Of a stretch of 21,879 nucleotides of DNA, positions 1-8,190 are shown piece by piece (position 1 is the stretch's first letter; every line of letters begins with the position of its first letter). The notes under the pieces are model-generated. The model was not told the DNA's origin and did no database searches. It saw only the letters and a list, made by a program, of their open reading frames with translations. Source of the DNA: Lachnospiraceae bacterium UBA3826. Lineage in GTDB: Bacteria > Bacillota > Clostridia > Lachnospirales > Lachnospiraceae. The DNA lies in contig DGII01000005.1 of the NCBI GenBank assembly GCA_002393095.1, forward strand, positions 1 to 21,879, read 5' to 3'. A program made the position numbers and the translations under genes.

Positions 1-32
1 ACATGCACTAAAAAGAATAGAGAGGTAATGAT

Positions 33-635
33 ATGAAAAAGAGAGTTATTGCAATCGTAGTTATGGTAGTACTTGTAACGTCTTTAGTAGCATGTAGCAG
101 CACACCTGCATCTAAGACAGAGACCGCAGCAAAGTCTGCAGAGGAAACCAAGGTGGAAACACCTGCAGAAGTACATACTCATCCTTCGGATGATGAATTG
201 TATGAGGCTGCAATTGCCGCAACAGAAGAACCTTCAGTTGTAATTGATGGAATAGACTTTTCATCTGCCAAACAACATAGTTATGAGCAAATTATATCAG
301 AACAGGCTAAGTATGATACATTAAAAGTGTTTGTTGTACGTGATGTTTATGGTGAATACGAAATCGAGACAGTACTTTCGGATGGCGATTCACTAATTTG
401 TGATGATGCAGGCACTTACGAATTCATATTTTACACACCTAGAACGATAAATAAGGCAGTTCAGGAGAGTGAGAGAAATATGGAGGGATATTCATTTATT
501 TTCGAAACATATGAAAATTTGGCTGCATCTGGATTGTTAACTAAGAAATGCGACAACATTCCTATAGGTATTACTGTGAGATATGAGGATGGTACAGAAG
601 AATCTATTACCATATACGTAACTAAAACGAAATAA
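33..635 (+). CDS. Small lipoprotein of unknown function
   Basis: A 200-residue exported protein that I do not recognise. The N-terminus is a lipoprotein signal peptide: two Lys and an Arg, a hydrophobic stretch at residues 5-19, then the lipobox L-V-A-C with the modified Cys at 21. A Ser/Thr/Ala/Glu-rich linker follows (about 22-55, containing H-T-H-P), then a compact domain (about 65-200) rich in beta-type sequence that ends at T-K-T-K. No catalytic motif is visible. The start is supported by a GAGAGGT ribosome binding site 7 bases upstream. It stands alone in front of the chemoreceptor gene, with 179 bases between them and no strong terminator, and probably sits on the outer face of the membrane. 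The reading frame and lipobox are clear; the function is unknown. Confidence 0.85.
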   Translation: MKKRVIAIVVMVVLVTSLVACSSTPASKTETAAKSAEETKVETPAEVHTHPSDDELYEAAIAATEEPSVVIDGIDFSSAKQHSYEQIISEQAKYDTLKVFVVRDVYGEYEIETVLSDGDSLICDDAGTYEFIFYTPRTINKAVQESERNMEGYSFIFETYENLAASGLLTKKCDNIPIGITVRYEDGTEESITIYVTKTK

Positions 636-731
636 TCGGGAAATATATTGCTAAATATACTGTCAAAGAGACTAGGAGTTAATAAATTTGTGGAATTTGC
701 GCAATTTTATATTAAAAATGAAAAATAATAC

Positions 732-759
732 TTGCTTATTTATACAAATAGTCTAATAA
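732..759 (+). promoter_or_regulatory. Candidate sigma-A promoter for the chemoreceptor gene
   Basis: TTGCTT at 732-737 and TAATAA at 754-759 are separated by 16 bases, in the AT-rich gap upstream of the chemotaxis receptor. Transcription would start near 766. Downstream, a five-codon reading frame (793-810, M-R-K-E-M) preceded by a GGGG motif ends just before the receptor start; it may be chance. Confidence 0.4.
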
Positions 760-814
760 TAGGTTAAGGGGTAGTCTATTGTGGGGATATAAATGAGAAA
801 GGAAATGTAGGGTA

Positions 815-2821
815 ATGAAAAAAACTAAACAGAGAACAATCAAAACAGCGCTTGTTATGATCATGATCCTTCTGGTTGCTGTTCCGCTTGTTATCCAGAC
901 CATCGTAAGTGTGAAGAACACAATGTCGGCGGGAACCGAGAATGCGTATGAGGTCAATGCGGCACAGGCGTCAATAGTGGAGGAGAGGATCAATGATATC
1001 ATGGCCACTAATCTGGAGGCCATCAAGATATTCGCGGCAGCGCCTTCGACGCTTGCTTATCTTAAGGGAGAGGCAGCTACAGAGGCAGACGGACAGGCGA
1101 TAATAGCCCAGTTACAGACGATCGATGAGACTCTTGCGGACGGCAACTCAACTGCTCTTGCAGGGGCTGACGGAATGCAGGTATTAAGATCTACGGGTAA
1201 TCTTGTGGATGTATCTGACAGAGAGTATTACAAAGAGGCAATGCAGGGGCATACATTTATCTCGGATATGAATATATCCAAGACAACAGGTAAGTGTATA
1301 TCCACATTCGCAGTACCCGTATTTGATACAGATAAGAAGACTGTTATAGGTATGGTTCAGCGTAACTATGACCTTTCTGTTCTTCATGACCTCTTGGCAG
1401 AAGAAGTTACTCAGAACAGGCAGGAGATCGTAATGGTTGATAGAACCGGTACGGTCGTTGCCCACTCTCTTAGGGAGCTTAATGTGGAAGATCCGGAGAA
1501 GCAGGATCAGAATCCTTTCTATACGGATTCAAGAGGTGATAAGACTTACGGTGAGTATACATCGGATTTCATGGGAGATACATGGATCATTTCATGGATT
1601 AAGCTGGATGTATGCGGATGGGTAGTTGCTTCCTGCCGTATTAAGGAGGAAGCCCTCAAAGCGGCATATTCAACATTGATAATCCAGATTCTTATTACAG
1701 TAGTATTCATGGTTGCCGGTGCGGTAGTTGCACTGATATATTCCAAGAGGATCGCAGATCCGCTTCACGATGTGGATGAATCCATCGCGGCTCTGTCTAA
1801 CGGTGAATTCGCCAATGTTCCGCCGGTAGATCGTAATGATGAAGTCGGACGAACTATGGACAGCACCAAGAAGGTTGTGGACACTCTTAAGGATATCGTA
1901 TCCAATATCAAGAGTGAAGCAAGTACCATGGACAGCGCGTCTGTTCAACTGGCCAATATGTCAAGTCAGATGTCTCAGGTGACATCGGATGTTGCCAACT
2001 CAGTACAGGAGATCGCAGAGGGAGCTGTAAAACAGGCAGGAGAACTGCAGAATGCCAGAGGCAATGTGGATGGTATCACCAGAGCTGTGGCGGATGTTGA
2101 GAATGCAACGACAGAGCTTGAGAACATTACTGCAAGGATGAAGGAAGCTTCCGATGATTCGGCAGAGAGTCTGTCAATGCTTGGAGATACATCTACACAG
2201 ATGAATAATGCCATAGAGGATGTATCTGACAAGATCGCATCTACAAGTGCATCGGTTAAGGATATTGAGGAGCTTGTAAGCAAGATTACTGCCATAGCAG
2301 CGCAGACTAATCTTCTTGCACTCAATGCTTCCATAGAGGCTGCCCGTGCCGGTGATGCAGGAAGAGGCTTCGCTGTCGTAGCGGAAGAGATAGGTGCTCT
2401 TGCAACCGATTCAACGGCATCGGCCGAGGATATCAGGAGACGCATGGATGCGTTACTTAAGGAATCCGAAGAAGCTGTTGCAATTGCCGAGAATGTCAAG
2501 AAGACCAACCTTGAACAGCAGGAGGTTATCTCAAGGACAAGAGACAGCGTCAATGTGATGATCTCAGATGTATCCGTATCTGTTGGTAAGGTATCGGATA
2601 TTTCGAGAGCAGCCAAGGAAGTAGCGGTTGCCAAGGATGCGGTTACTGACGTTATAGATTCTATCTCTGAGATATCGGAGAACAATGCTGCTTCAAGCGA
2701 GGAGACAGGGGCTTCAATGGAAGAGCTTTCTGCTACTGTACAGACCCTTGCAAGCAACGCAGCGGACCTTAAGGAGCTGTCTAACAGGCTTACCGAACAG
2801 ATAGCATTCTTTAAGGAGTGA
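815..2821 (+). CDS. Methyl-accepting chemotaxis protein with dCACHE-type sensor domain
   Basis: Membrane chemoreceptor of 668 residues. Order of parts: short basic N-terminus, membrane segment about 11-31, extracellular double-CACHE-like sensor about 35-283 (with the pattern R-E-Y-Y-K-E-A and a closing W-V-V-A-S-C), second membrane segment about 288-310, HAMP domain about 310-365, and a long methylation/signalling coiled coil to the end. The signature hairpin tip that binds CheA/CheW is plain at about residues 497-530 (Q-T-N-L-L-A-L-N-A-S-I-E-A-A-R-A-G, then F-A-V-V-A-E-E-I). There is no C-terminal pentapeptide tether for CheR/CheB; the protein ends I-A-F-F-K-E. An AAAGGA motif 11 bases upstream supports the start. 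The family detects small ligands such as amino or carboxylic acids and controls the flagellar motor through CheA; the ligand here cannot be told. Confidence 0.96.
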   Translation: MKKTKQRTIKTALVMIMILLVAVPLVIQTIVSVKNTMSAGTENAYEVNAAQASIVEERINDIMATNLEAIKIFAAAPSTLAYLKGEAATEADGQAIIAQLQTIDETLADGNSTALAGADGMQVLRSTGNLVDVSDREYYKEAMQGHTFISDMNISKTTGKCISTFAVPVFDTDKKTVIGMVQRNYDLSVLHDLLAEEVTQNRQEIVMVDRTGTVVAHSLRELNVEDPEKQDQNPFYTDSRGDKTYGEYTSDFMGDTWIISWIKLDVCGWVVASCRIKEEALKAAYSTLIIQILITVVFMVAGAVVALIYSKRIADPLHDVDESIAALSNGEFANVPPVDRNDEVGRTMDSTKKVVDTLKDIVSNIKSEASTMDSASVQLANMSSQMSQVTSDVANSVQEIAEGAVKQAGELQNARGNVDGITRAVADVENATTELENITARMKEASDDSAESLSMLGDTSTQMNNAIEDVSDKIASTSASVKDIEELVSKITAIAAQTNLLALNASIEAARAGDAGRGFAVVAEEIGALATDSTASAEDIRRRMDALLKESEEAVAIAENVKKTNLEQQEVISRTRDSVNVMISDVSVSVGKVSDISRAAKEVAVAKDAVTDVIDSISEISENNAASSEETGASMEELSATVQTLASNAADLKELSNRLTEQIAFFKE

Positions 2822-2870
2822 TGCATATACAGTCGTAATGTAAAGCTCAGGTTAATATGTTACGGAAGAC

Positions 2871-2902
2871 AAGAGGCGGCGCACAATGCGACCGCCTCTT
2901 TT
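2871..2902 (+). terminator. Rho-independent terminator of the chemoreceptor gene
   Basis: A perfect 9-base stem, AAGAGGCGG (2871-2879) with CCGCCTCTT (2892-2900), encloses a further CGCA/TGCG pairing with a CAA loop and one bulged A, and runs straight into TT. It closes the chemotaxis gene. Confidence 0.85.
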
Positions 2903-2927
2903 ATGAGTATGCAAAAGTGCGTATATA

Positions 2928-2936
2928 TGTTAGAAT
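2928..2936 (+). promoter_or_regulatory. Candidate extended -10 promoter for the EAL gene
   Basis: TGTTAGAAT at 2928-2936 fits an extended -10 element (TGn followed by TAGAAT), placed just after the chemoreceptor terminator and about 55 bases before the preferred start of the next gene. No good -35 element is visible. Confidence 0.35.
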
Positions 2937-2981
2937 TAAATAAGGGTGTGTTTGTACGAGAACAAAATGGTCACGTATTAT

Positions 2982-2989
2982 GGGAGGGG
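2982..2989 (+). promoter_or_regulatory. Ribosome binding site that decides the EAL gene start
   Basis: GGGAGGGG lies 3 bases before the ATG at 2993. The longer in-frame ATG at 2903 abuts the preceding terminator and has no such site, so 2993 is preferred. Confidence 0.7.
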
Positions 2990-2992
2990 TAT

Positions 2993-5965
2993 ATGGAGAG
3001 ATACGAATATCAGGCAGAGAAGCGAAGTCTACTTGAGAGATCGCGCATTCCTTTTGCCATATATCAATTCATCAATAGGCGTGTTGTAACGCTTATTCTT
3101 TCTGACGGATTCTGTGAGCTTTTCAATTATGATGACAGAGAAAAAGCGTATTATGATATGGATCATAATATGTATAAGGATACTCATCCGGACGATGTTG
3201 CCCGTGTTGCGGACGCCGGCTTTTCCTTTGCTACGGAGGGCGGCAGATACGAGGTCGTATACAGGACTAAGAACAGACTCGGTGACGGATACAGGATCAT
3301 TCATGCAATAGGAGAACACTTTGATTCGGATACCGGTGTCAGGCTTGCACAGGTGTGGTATACGGATGAAGGCTCATATATACCGGGAGATGAGACGGGT
3401 GAGAATGAATTCCATAAGCTGCTTAATAATGCACTGCACAAGGAGAGTCTTATACGTGCCAGCTACTATGATTATCTGACGGGACTTCCAAGCATGACAT
3501 ATTTCTTTGAACTGGCAGATGCCGGATGTAAGGCTATGATCAAAAATGGCGGGAAACCTGTATTCCTCTTCATGGATCTTAGCGGAATGAAGTTTTTTAA
3601 TCATAAGCATGGATTCGGAGAGGGAGATTCACTGCTAAGATCCTTTTCTGCACTGCTTGTTAAGCATTTCAGTAACGAGAACTGCTGTAGATTCGGACAG
3701 GATCATTTCGCAGTATATACTGAGGAATCAGGTATAGAGGATGTACTCCACGAATTGTTCAGAGAATGGCAGAGTACCAATAACAGCAAGACCTTGCCGG
3801 TGAGAGTCGGAATATACCTCAACCATCAGGCAGACGGAGATATAAGCATAGCCTGTGACTGCGCCAAGCTTGCCTGCGATACTCTGAGGAATTCTTACGT
3901 GTCTGCAATCAACTATTATAATAAGACACTTCAGGATGATGTGGACAGGGCGCACTATATCGTATCTTCTCTTGACAAGGCTATTGCCGAAAAATGGATA
4001 GCCGTCTATTACCAGCCCATTGTCAGAGCAACGAACGGAAGAGTGTGTGATGAAGAGGCTTTGGCACGTTGGATAGACCCTGATAACGGTCTGCTTTCTC
4101 CTGCTGATTTTATCCCTGTATTGGAAGAGGCCGGCAATATATATAAGCTCGATCTGTATGTTATTGATCAGGTGATAGAGAAGATCAAGACTATATCGGA
4201 TGAAGGACTGTATGTGGTTCCGCAGTCCGTCAACCTTTCGCGCACTGATTTTGATGCCTGTGATATCGTAAGTGAGATATGTAAGAGGGTTGATACGGCC
4301 GGTATAAGTCATAGCCTTATCACTATCGAAATAACCGAAAGCATAGTCGGAACCAATTTTGAATTCATGAAAAAACAGGTGGAGAGATTCAGAAGCCTCG
4401 GTTTTCAGGTATGGATGGACGATTTCGGAAGCGGATACTCTTCTTTGGATGTATTGCAGAGTCTTAAGTTCGATCTTATTAAGTTTGACATGCGCTTTGT
4501 TCAACAGCTTGATAATGACGAGGGTAACGGCAGGATCATATTGACTGAGCTTATGAGAATGGCAACCTCTCTTGGACTTGAGACAGTGTGCGAGGGCGTG
4601 GAGAAGAAAGAGCATGTGGCCTTCCTTAAGGAGATAGGTTGCTGTAAATTGCAGGGATACTATTATACCAAGCCCCTGCCGCTTGAGATGATACTTGAAA
4701 GATATAAGAATGGCAGACAGATAGGTTTTGAAAATCCTAAGGAATCGTCGTACTACGAGAGTCTTGGAAGAATCAATATGTACGATTATGCCACCATATC
4801 GAATGAAGGTGATAATAATCTTAAGCATTATTTTGATACTCTTCCGATGTCTATAATGGAGATCAGGGACGGATATATATATGTAACCAGATGCAATCAG
4901 TCGTACAGGGCATTCATGGAAAAAACCAGCGGTCCCAAGGCAACTGATGAGGATATTACGATAGAGAAGCTTCCCGAGGCGGTGAAGGCGGCACTTATAA
5001 GCTGTATATCCGAGCACGGTAAGGGAGGAGTCCCGGTATTCTTCGATGCGAAGCTCCCGGATAATACGACAGCACATTCTGTTTTTAAAAGGGTTGCGGA
5101 TAATCCGGTAACCAACAGCATAGCGGTGGCCTTTGTTGTAATAAGCATAACAGACCACAATGTGGGAATTACCTATTCCAATATTGCAAGGTCTCTGGCA
5201 TCGGATTATTTCAATCTCTTCTATGTGGATATTGATACAGAGGAATACATTGAATTCTCATCAGAGACAGGTGCGGATTCTCTTGCGGTAGAGACAAGAG
5301 GCATCGACTTTTTCAAGGCATGCAGAAGAGATGCTTCGAGATATCTGTATGATGCGGATGTTGACGATTTCATAAGGGACTTCACCAAGGAGAACATCAT
5401 CTATTCGCTGGAGAAGCAGGGCACCTTTACCCTGACATACAGGATGATCAAGAATAACCAACCGGTATATGTGAATCTTAAGGCGACAAGAATGGACAAT
5501 GATGAGAAGCATATAGTTATCGGTGTCAGCAATATAGATGCACAGATGAAGCAGCGAGAGGTCCTTGTGAGGATCGAAATGGAGCGGAAAATGTATTCAA
5601 GATTATCCGCCTTTTCGGATAATTATATGTGTATGTACTTAGTCAATCCTAAAAACGATCATTTTGTTGAGTGCTTCTGTAATGAGGAATATGCTACGCT
5701 TGAGCTTGCCAAGGAGGGGGATGATTTCTTCGCAAAAGCCATTGAAAAAGCAGCTAAAACAGTCTACAGCAACGATATGCTCAGGCTCAAAAGCTTATTC
5801 AATAAGGATGAAATACTTGATTCTATTAAGAATACGGGGATTTTCGTAACTCAATACAGACTGATGATTAACCAGGTATCGACAAAGGTGGAGTTAAAAG
5901 CTGTAATGATCAATGAAGACGGTGATGACAGAATACTTGTGGGAATAAGCAAGACAGGGCACTAA
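2993..5965 (+). CDS. Cyclic-di-GMP phosphodiesterase: PAS, degenerate GGDEF, EAL, C-terminal PAS-like repeats
   Basis: About 990 residues, soluble (no membrane segment seen). Parts in order: N-terminal PAS-like region (about 15-125); GGDEF domain (about 160-310) opening with D-Y-L-T-G-L-P, but with the active-site loop reading F-G-Q-D-H-F at 234-239 in place of G-G-D-E-F, so cyclase activity is doubtful; and an EAL domain (about 320-575). The phosphodiesterase residues look intact: E-A-L at 355-357, S-V-N-L-S, E-I-T-E-S, D-D-F-G-S-G at 476 onwards, E-G-V-E at 534. Three PAS-like modules follow (about 604-720, 725-860, 866-990); the last two look like an internal duplication. It probably hydrolyses c-di-GMP under sensory control. 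A longer reading from ATG 2903 is open but would start on the preceding terminator. The PilZ gene downstream supports the pathway. Confidence 0.93.
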   Translation: MERYEYQAEKRSLLERSRIPFAIYQFINRRVVTLILSDGFCELFNYDDREKAYYDMDHNMYKDTHPDDVARVADAGFSFATEGGRYEVVYRTKNRLGDGYRIIHAIGEHFDSDTGVRLAQVWYTDEGSYIPGDETGENEFHKLLNNALHKESLIRASYYDYLTGLPSMTYFFELADAGCKAMIKNGGKPVFLFMDLSGMKFFNHKHGFGEGDSLLRSFSALLVKHFSNENCCRFGQDHFAVYTEESGIEDVLHELFREWQSTNNSKTLPVRVGIYLNHQADGDISIACDCAKLACDTLRNSYVSAINYYNKTLQDDVDRAHYIVSSLDKAIAEKWIAVYYQPIVRATNGRVCDEEALARWIDPDNGLLSPADFIPVLEEAGNIYKLDLYVIDQVIEKIKTISDEGLYVVPQSVNLSRTDFDACDIVSEICKRVDTAGISHSLITIEITESIVGTNFEFMKKQVERFRSLGFQVWMDDFGSGYSSLDVLQSLKFDLIKFDMRFVQQLDNDEGNGRIILTELMRMATSLGLETVCEGVEKKEHVAFLKEIGCCKLQGYYYTKPLPLEMILERYKNGRQIGFENPKESSYYESLGRINMYDYATISNEGDNNLKHYFDTLPMSIMEIRDGYIYVTRCNQSYRAFMEKTSGPKATDEDITIEKLPEAVKAALISCISEHGKGGVPVFFDAKLPDNTTAHSVFKRVADNPVTNSIAVAFVVISITDHNVGITYSNIARSLASDYFNLFYVDIDTEEYIEFSSETGADSLAVETRGIDFFKACRRDASRYLYDADVDDFIRDFTKENIIYSLEKQGTFTLTYRMIKNNQPVYVNLKATRMDNDEKHIVIGVSNIDAQMKQREVLVRIEMERKMYSRLSAFSDNYMCMYLVNPKNDHFVECFCNEEYATLELAKEGDDFFAKAIEKAAKTVYSNDMLRLKSLFNKDEILDSIKNTGIFVTQYRLMINQVSTKVELKAVMINEDGDDRILVGISKTGH

Positions 5966-5975
5966 AGTGCCATAA

Positions 5976-6004
5976 TTGCTGAGACAAAGCAAAAGTGATA
6001 GAAT
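5976..6004 (+). promoter_or_regulatory. Candidate sigma-A promoter for the PilZ gene
   Basis: TTGCTG at 5976-5981 and TAGAAT at 5999-6004 are separated by 17 bases, about 50 bases upstream of the PilZ start. A small GGCACTAAAGTGCC palindrome (5958-5971) covers the end of the preceding gene but has no T-tract. Confidence 0.45.
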
Positions 6005-6052
6005 AATCAGTGGTGTTAAATGTAGTTTCTTACAGAGCGAATAAAGGGTTTA

Positions 6053-6739
6053 ATGCGACTAAGTGATATTAAAGCTGGGACGGGTGCCCAGATAATAGTA
6101 ACGGTCGGATCTCAGTCATTGGAGTTTTATACTACGGTGATGGAGGTCTATGATGACTGCGTATATGTGGAGACCATTACTCAGGACGACAAGGTGATAG
6201 GCTTCTCCACAAAGGGTATAATGATAGATCTTATCATAACGGATTCCGATAGTGAGAGGGCATATAAGTTTTCCAATGTTAAGATCCGTACCATTAAGAC
6301 ACCAAAGGATGAGGTATTCCACGAGATAAGATGTACCGGCGAGGGCAGAGCGATCAACAGACGTGGGGCGTGTCGTGTATGGCTGGGAGAAGAGGGCATG
6401 GCATCCTGCGGACTGGGCAAGGAGTCTTTTCCGGTTACTGTTAAGGATATAAGTGTAAGCGGAATTGCTTTCATATGCTCTAAGGATCAGGAGATACCTG
6501 ACGGCTCGGTGGTGCATATTAATTTTGTGGATGAAACAACGGGTACGACCTTCAGTCTTGCAGCCATAATAGTCAGAAGCATGGACATGGAGAAGAGCAG
6601 AATGATGTACGGCTGCAAGCTGAATCAGGAGAGCAATGCGATAGCGAAATTCGTCAACGACAAGCAGAGAGAGAAGCTTAAGGCATCAAGACAGTCTAAC
6701 CTTAACTCTTTTGTGGAGGATGCCAAGAAGTTAAAATGA
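6053..6739 (+). CDS. PilZ-domain cyclic-di-GMP receptor (YcgR-like)
   Basis: A 228-residue soluble protein. Residues 1-95 form a beta-rich N-terminal domain like that of YcgR flagellar-brake proteins. The C-terminal PilZ domain (about 98-215) carries both c-di-GMP binding motifs: R-R-G-A-C-R at 103-108 (R-R-x-x-x-R) and D-I-S-V-S-G at 132-137 (D-x-S-x-x-G). The protein ends in a charged Lys-rich tail. The start has an AAAGGG site 4 bases upstream. In the family, c-di-GMP binding changes interaction with flagellar motor or surface machinery. Lying directly after an EAL phosphodiesterase and a chemoreceptor, it is a plausible output of the same signal. The family call is strong; the YcgR-like role is an inference. 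Confidence 0.9.
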   Translation: MRLSDIKAGTGAQIIVTVGSQSLEFYTTVMEVYDDCVYVETITQDDKVIGFSTKGIMIDLIITDSDSERAYKFSNVKIRTIKTPKDEVFHEIRCTGEGRAINRRGACRVWLGEEGMASCGLGKESFPVTVKDISVSGIAFICSKDQEIPDGSVVHINFVDETTGTTFSLAAIIVRSMDMEKSRMMYGCKLNQESNAIAKFVNDKQREKLKASRQSNLNSFVEDAKKLK

Positions 6740-6820
6740 GGTTGATGACACCGGATGAAGGCGTATATTCAGGCATAGGACATAAGACATAAGATATGAG
6801 ACATAACCGGCGGAGGATAT

Positions 6821-7408
6821 ATGGACGAGAATACTAAGAGAGAATTAACGGTCAACGGTTTTCAGTTCGGCTCGAAGGAGGATGTGGAGTTAGCGGAACA
6901 GGAGCTGTCGACCGTAAAATATATAGAGGGAAGGATACAGGGCAGGAACGCAGAGACGATCATGTCAGTGTATAACGGAGCTATCGAGCGTAAGATGTTC
7001 AGAACTCCGGTGGGTTACGCTTATATGCATGATCTTCAGAAGAAGCTTCTTAAGCAGGGAGTGAATAAGGATGATATACCGGGAGTGCCTTTATACCAGA
7101 TATATAATAACAATCTGAATGATGAGCCGGCTCCGAGAAGGAGTTTGACGGTTCCCAAGAGGAAGAAAAAGAGTGAAATTATCAGGATGAACAGGACCCT
7201 TATTGCGGTCAATGTGATATTGATACTGTTAATCATCGCCCTTTTTGTGATCAATATAAAGGGCTCGACGCCCACGGTCTTAAACTATAAGCGTGCCATA
7301 GAGAATGAATATGCCCAGTGGGATCAGGAGCTTAACCAAAGAGAGAAAGCAGTAAGAGAGAAAGAGAGGGAGCTTAATATCCAGTCACCCGCTACTGTAA
7401 GTGAGTAG
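6821..7408 (+). CDS. Unknown one-pass membrane protein with C-terminal coiled coil
   Basis: A 195-residue protein I cannot assign. Residues 1-100 form a soluble, probably cytoplasmic helical region (pattern Y-I-E-G-R-I-Q-G-R-N-A-E-T, later Y-A-Y-M-H-D-L). A basic linker with P-K-R-K-K-K (112-117) precedes one membrane segment at about 125-147, then an outside helix rich in Glu, Arg and Gln (about 156-186) that should form a coiled coil. The positive linker argues for N-in, C-out topology. GGAGG is well placed upstream of the ATG. The 35 bases before the gene contain an imperfect repeat of ACATAAG/ACATAA. Its place between PilZ and the two-component genes may hint at a signalling or envelope role, but nothing in the sequence proves it. 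Confidence 0.8.
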   Translation: MDENTKRELTVNGFQFGSKEDVELAEQELSTVKYIEGRIQGRNAETIMSVYNGAIERKMFRTPVGYAYMHDLQKKLLKQGVNKDDIPGVPLYQIYNNNLNDEPAPRRSLTVPKRKKKSEIIRMNRTLIAVNVILILLIIALFVINIKGSTPTVLNYKRAIENEYAQWDQELNQREKAVREKERELNIQSPATVSE

Positions 7409-7515
7409 CGCAGATATGTCGGATAATCGCACGAAGAACACAATTAGGACACATTTATAGACTAGAATGATAAATAGCCCGTAGGGACAAAGAGAATTAA
7501 GGATAAAGGGTTATT

Positions 7516-8190
7516 ATGGATAAGATAACGATACTTGTAGTAGATGATGAAGAGAGAATGCGAAGACTTGTTGCGGATTTCCTTGTGAAAAAGGGTTATT
7601 CCGTTATGGAGGCGGCAGATGGTGAAGAAGCGGTAGACCTGTACTTAGAGCACAGGGATATCGCCCTTATCATATTGGATGTGATGATGCCTAAGATGGA
7701 TGGCTGGACGGCTGTTAAGGAGATAAGGCAGTATTCCAAGGTTCCCATAATCATGCTTACTGCCAAGGCAGGTGAGAACGACGAGCTTCAGGGCTTTGAG
7801 CTGGGAGTTGACGAGTATGTCACCAAGCCATTCAGTCCCAAGGTATTAGTCGCCAGAGTGGAGGCTATCCTGCGCAGGACAACGGGCGAGGGCGGTATGG
7901 ATATGTTAAGTGTGGGAGATATCAGAGTGGACAAGACTGCCCACACGGTGTTCGTGGGGGATAAGAGTATAGACTTAAGCTTCAAGGAATTCGAGCTTCT
8001 TACATTTTTCATAGAGAACAAGGGCATAGCACTCTCAAGGGAGATGATCCTTAATCATGTGTGGAACTATGATTACTTCGGTGACGCAAGGACTATTGAC
8101 ACCCATGTCAAGAAGCTGAGGAGTAAGTTAGGACCCGCAGGGGATATGATCAAGACTATCTGGGGTATGGGGTATAAGCTGGATGAATAG
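7516..8190 (+). CDS. OmpR/PhoB-family response regulator
   Basis: A 224-residue transcription regulator. The receiver domain (about 4-120) has the acidic pair D10-D11, the phosphoacceptor D55 in I-I-L-D-V-M-M-P, T82 and K104 in V-T-K-P-F. The winged-helix DNA-binding domain (about 128-223) ends in the typical H-V-K-K-L-R-S-K-L and W-G-M-G-Y-K pattern. An AAAGGG site precedes the ATG. The histidine kinase gene overlaps its end by 8 bases, so the two are translationally coupled and form a cognate pair. Targets are not known; the exported protein genes immediately downstream, whose upstream region carries short repeats, are natural candidates. Confidence 0.96.
   Translation: MDKITILVVDDEERMRRLVADFLVKKGYSVMEAADGEEAVDLYLEHRDIALIILDVMMPKMDGWTAVKEIRQYSKVPIIMLTAKAGENDELQGFELGVDEYVTKPFSPKVLVARVEAILRRTTGEGGMDMLSVGDIRVDKTAHTVFVGDKSIDLSFKEFELLTFFIENKGIALSREMILNHVWNYDYFGDARTIDTHVKKLRSKLGPAGDMIKTIWGMGYKLDE

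Noticed and set aside
636..814. Possible riboswitch, including a c-di-GMP type, upstream of the chemoreceptor
   Set aside because: No conserved riboswitch core or strong stem is recognisable; only a promoter-like sequence and AT-rich DNA.
1975..2826. Long Ser/Ala/Leu-rich frame on the minus strand, 283 codons
   Set aside because: It is antisense to the conserved signalling domain of the chemoreceptor and arises from its repetitive codons.
2903..2992. N-terminal extension of the EAL protein from ATG 2903
   Set aside because: This ATG abuts the chemoreceptor terminator, leaving no leader or ribosome binding site, while ATG 2993 has GGGAGGGG just upstream.
3728..5158. Long open frame on the minus strand, 476 codons
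   Set aside because: It lies wholly within the clear PAS/GGDEF/EAL gene, reads as low-complexity Ile/Tyr/Arg-rich sequence with no domain, and is a shadow of that gene.
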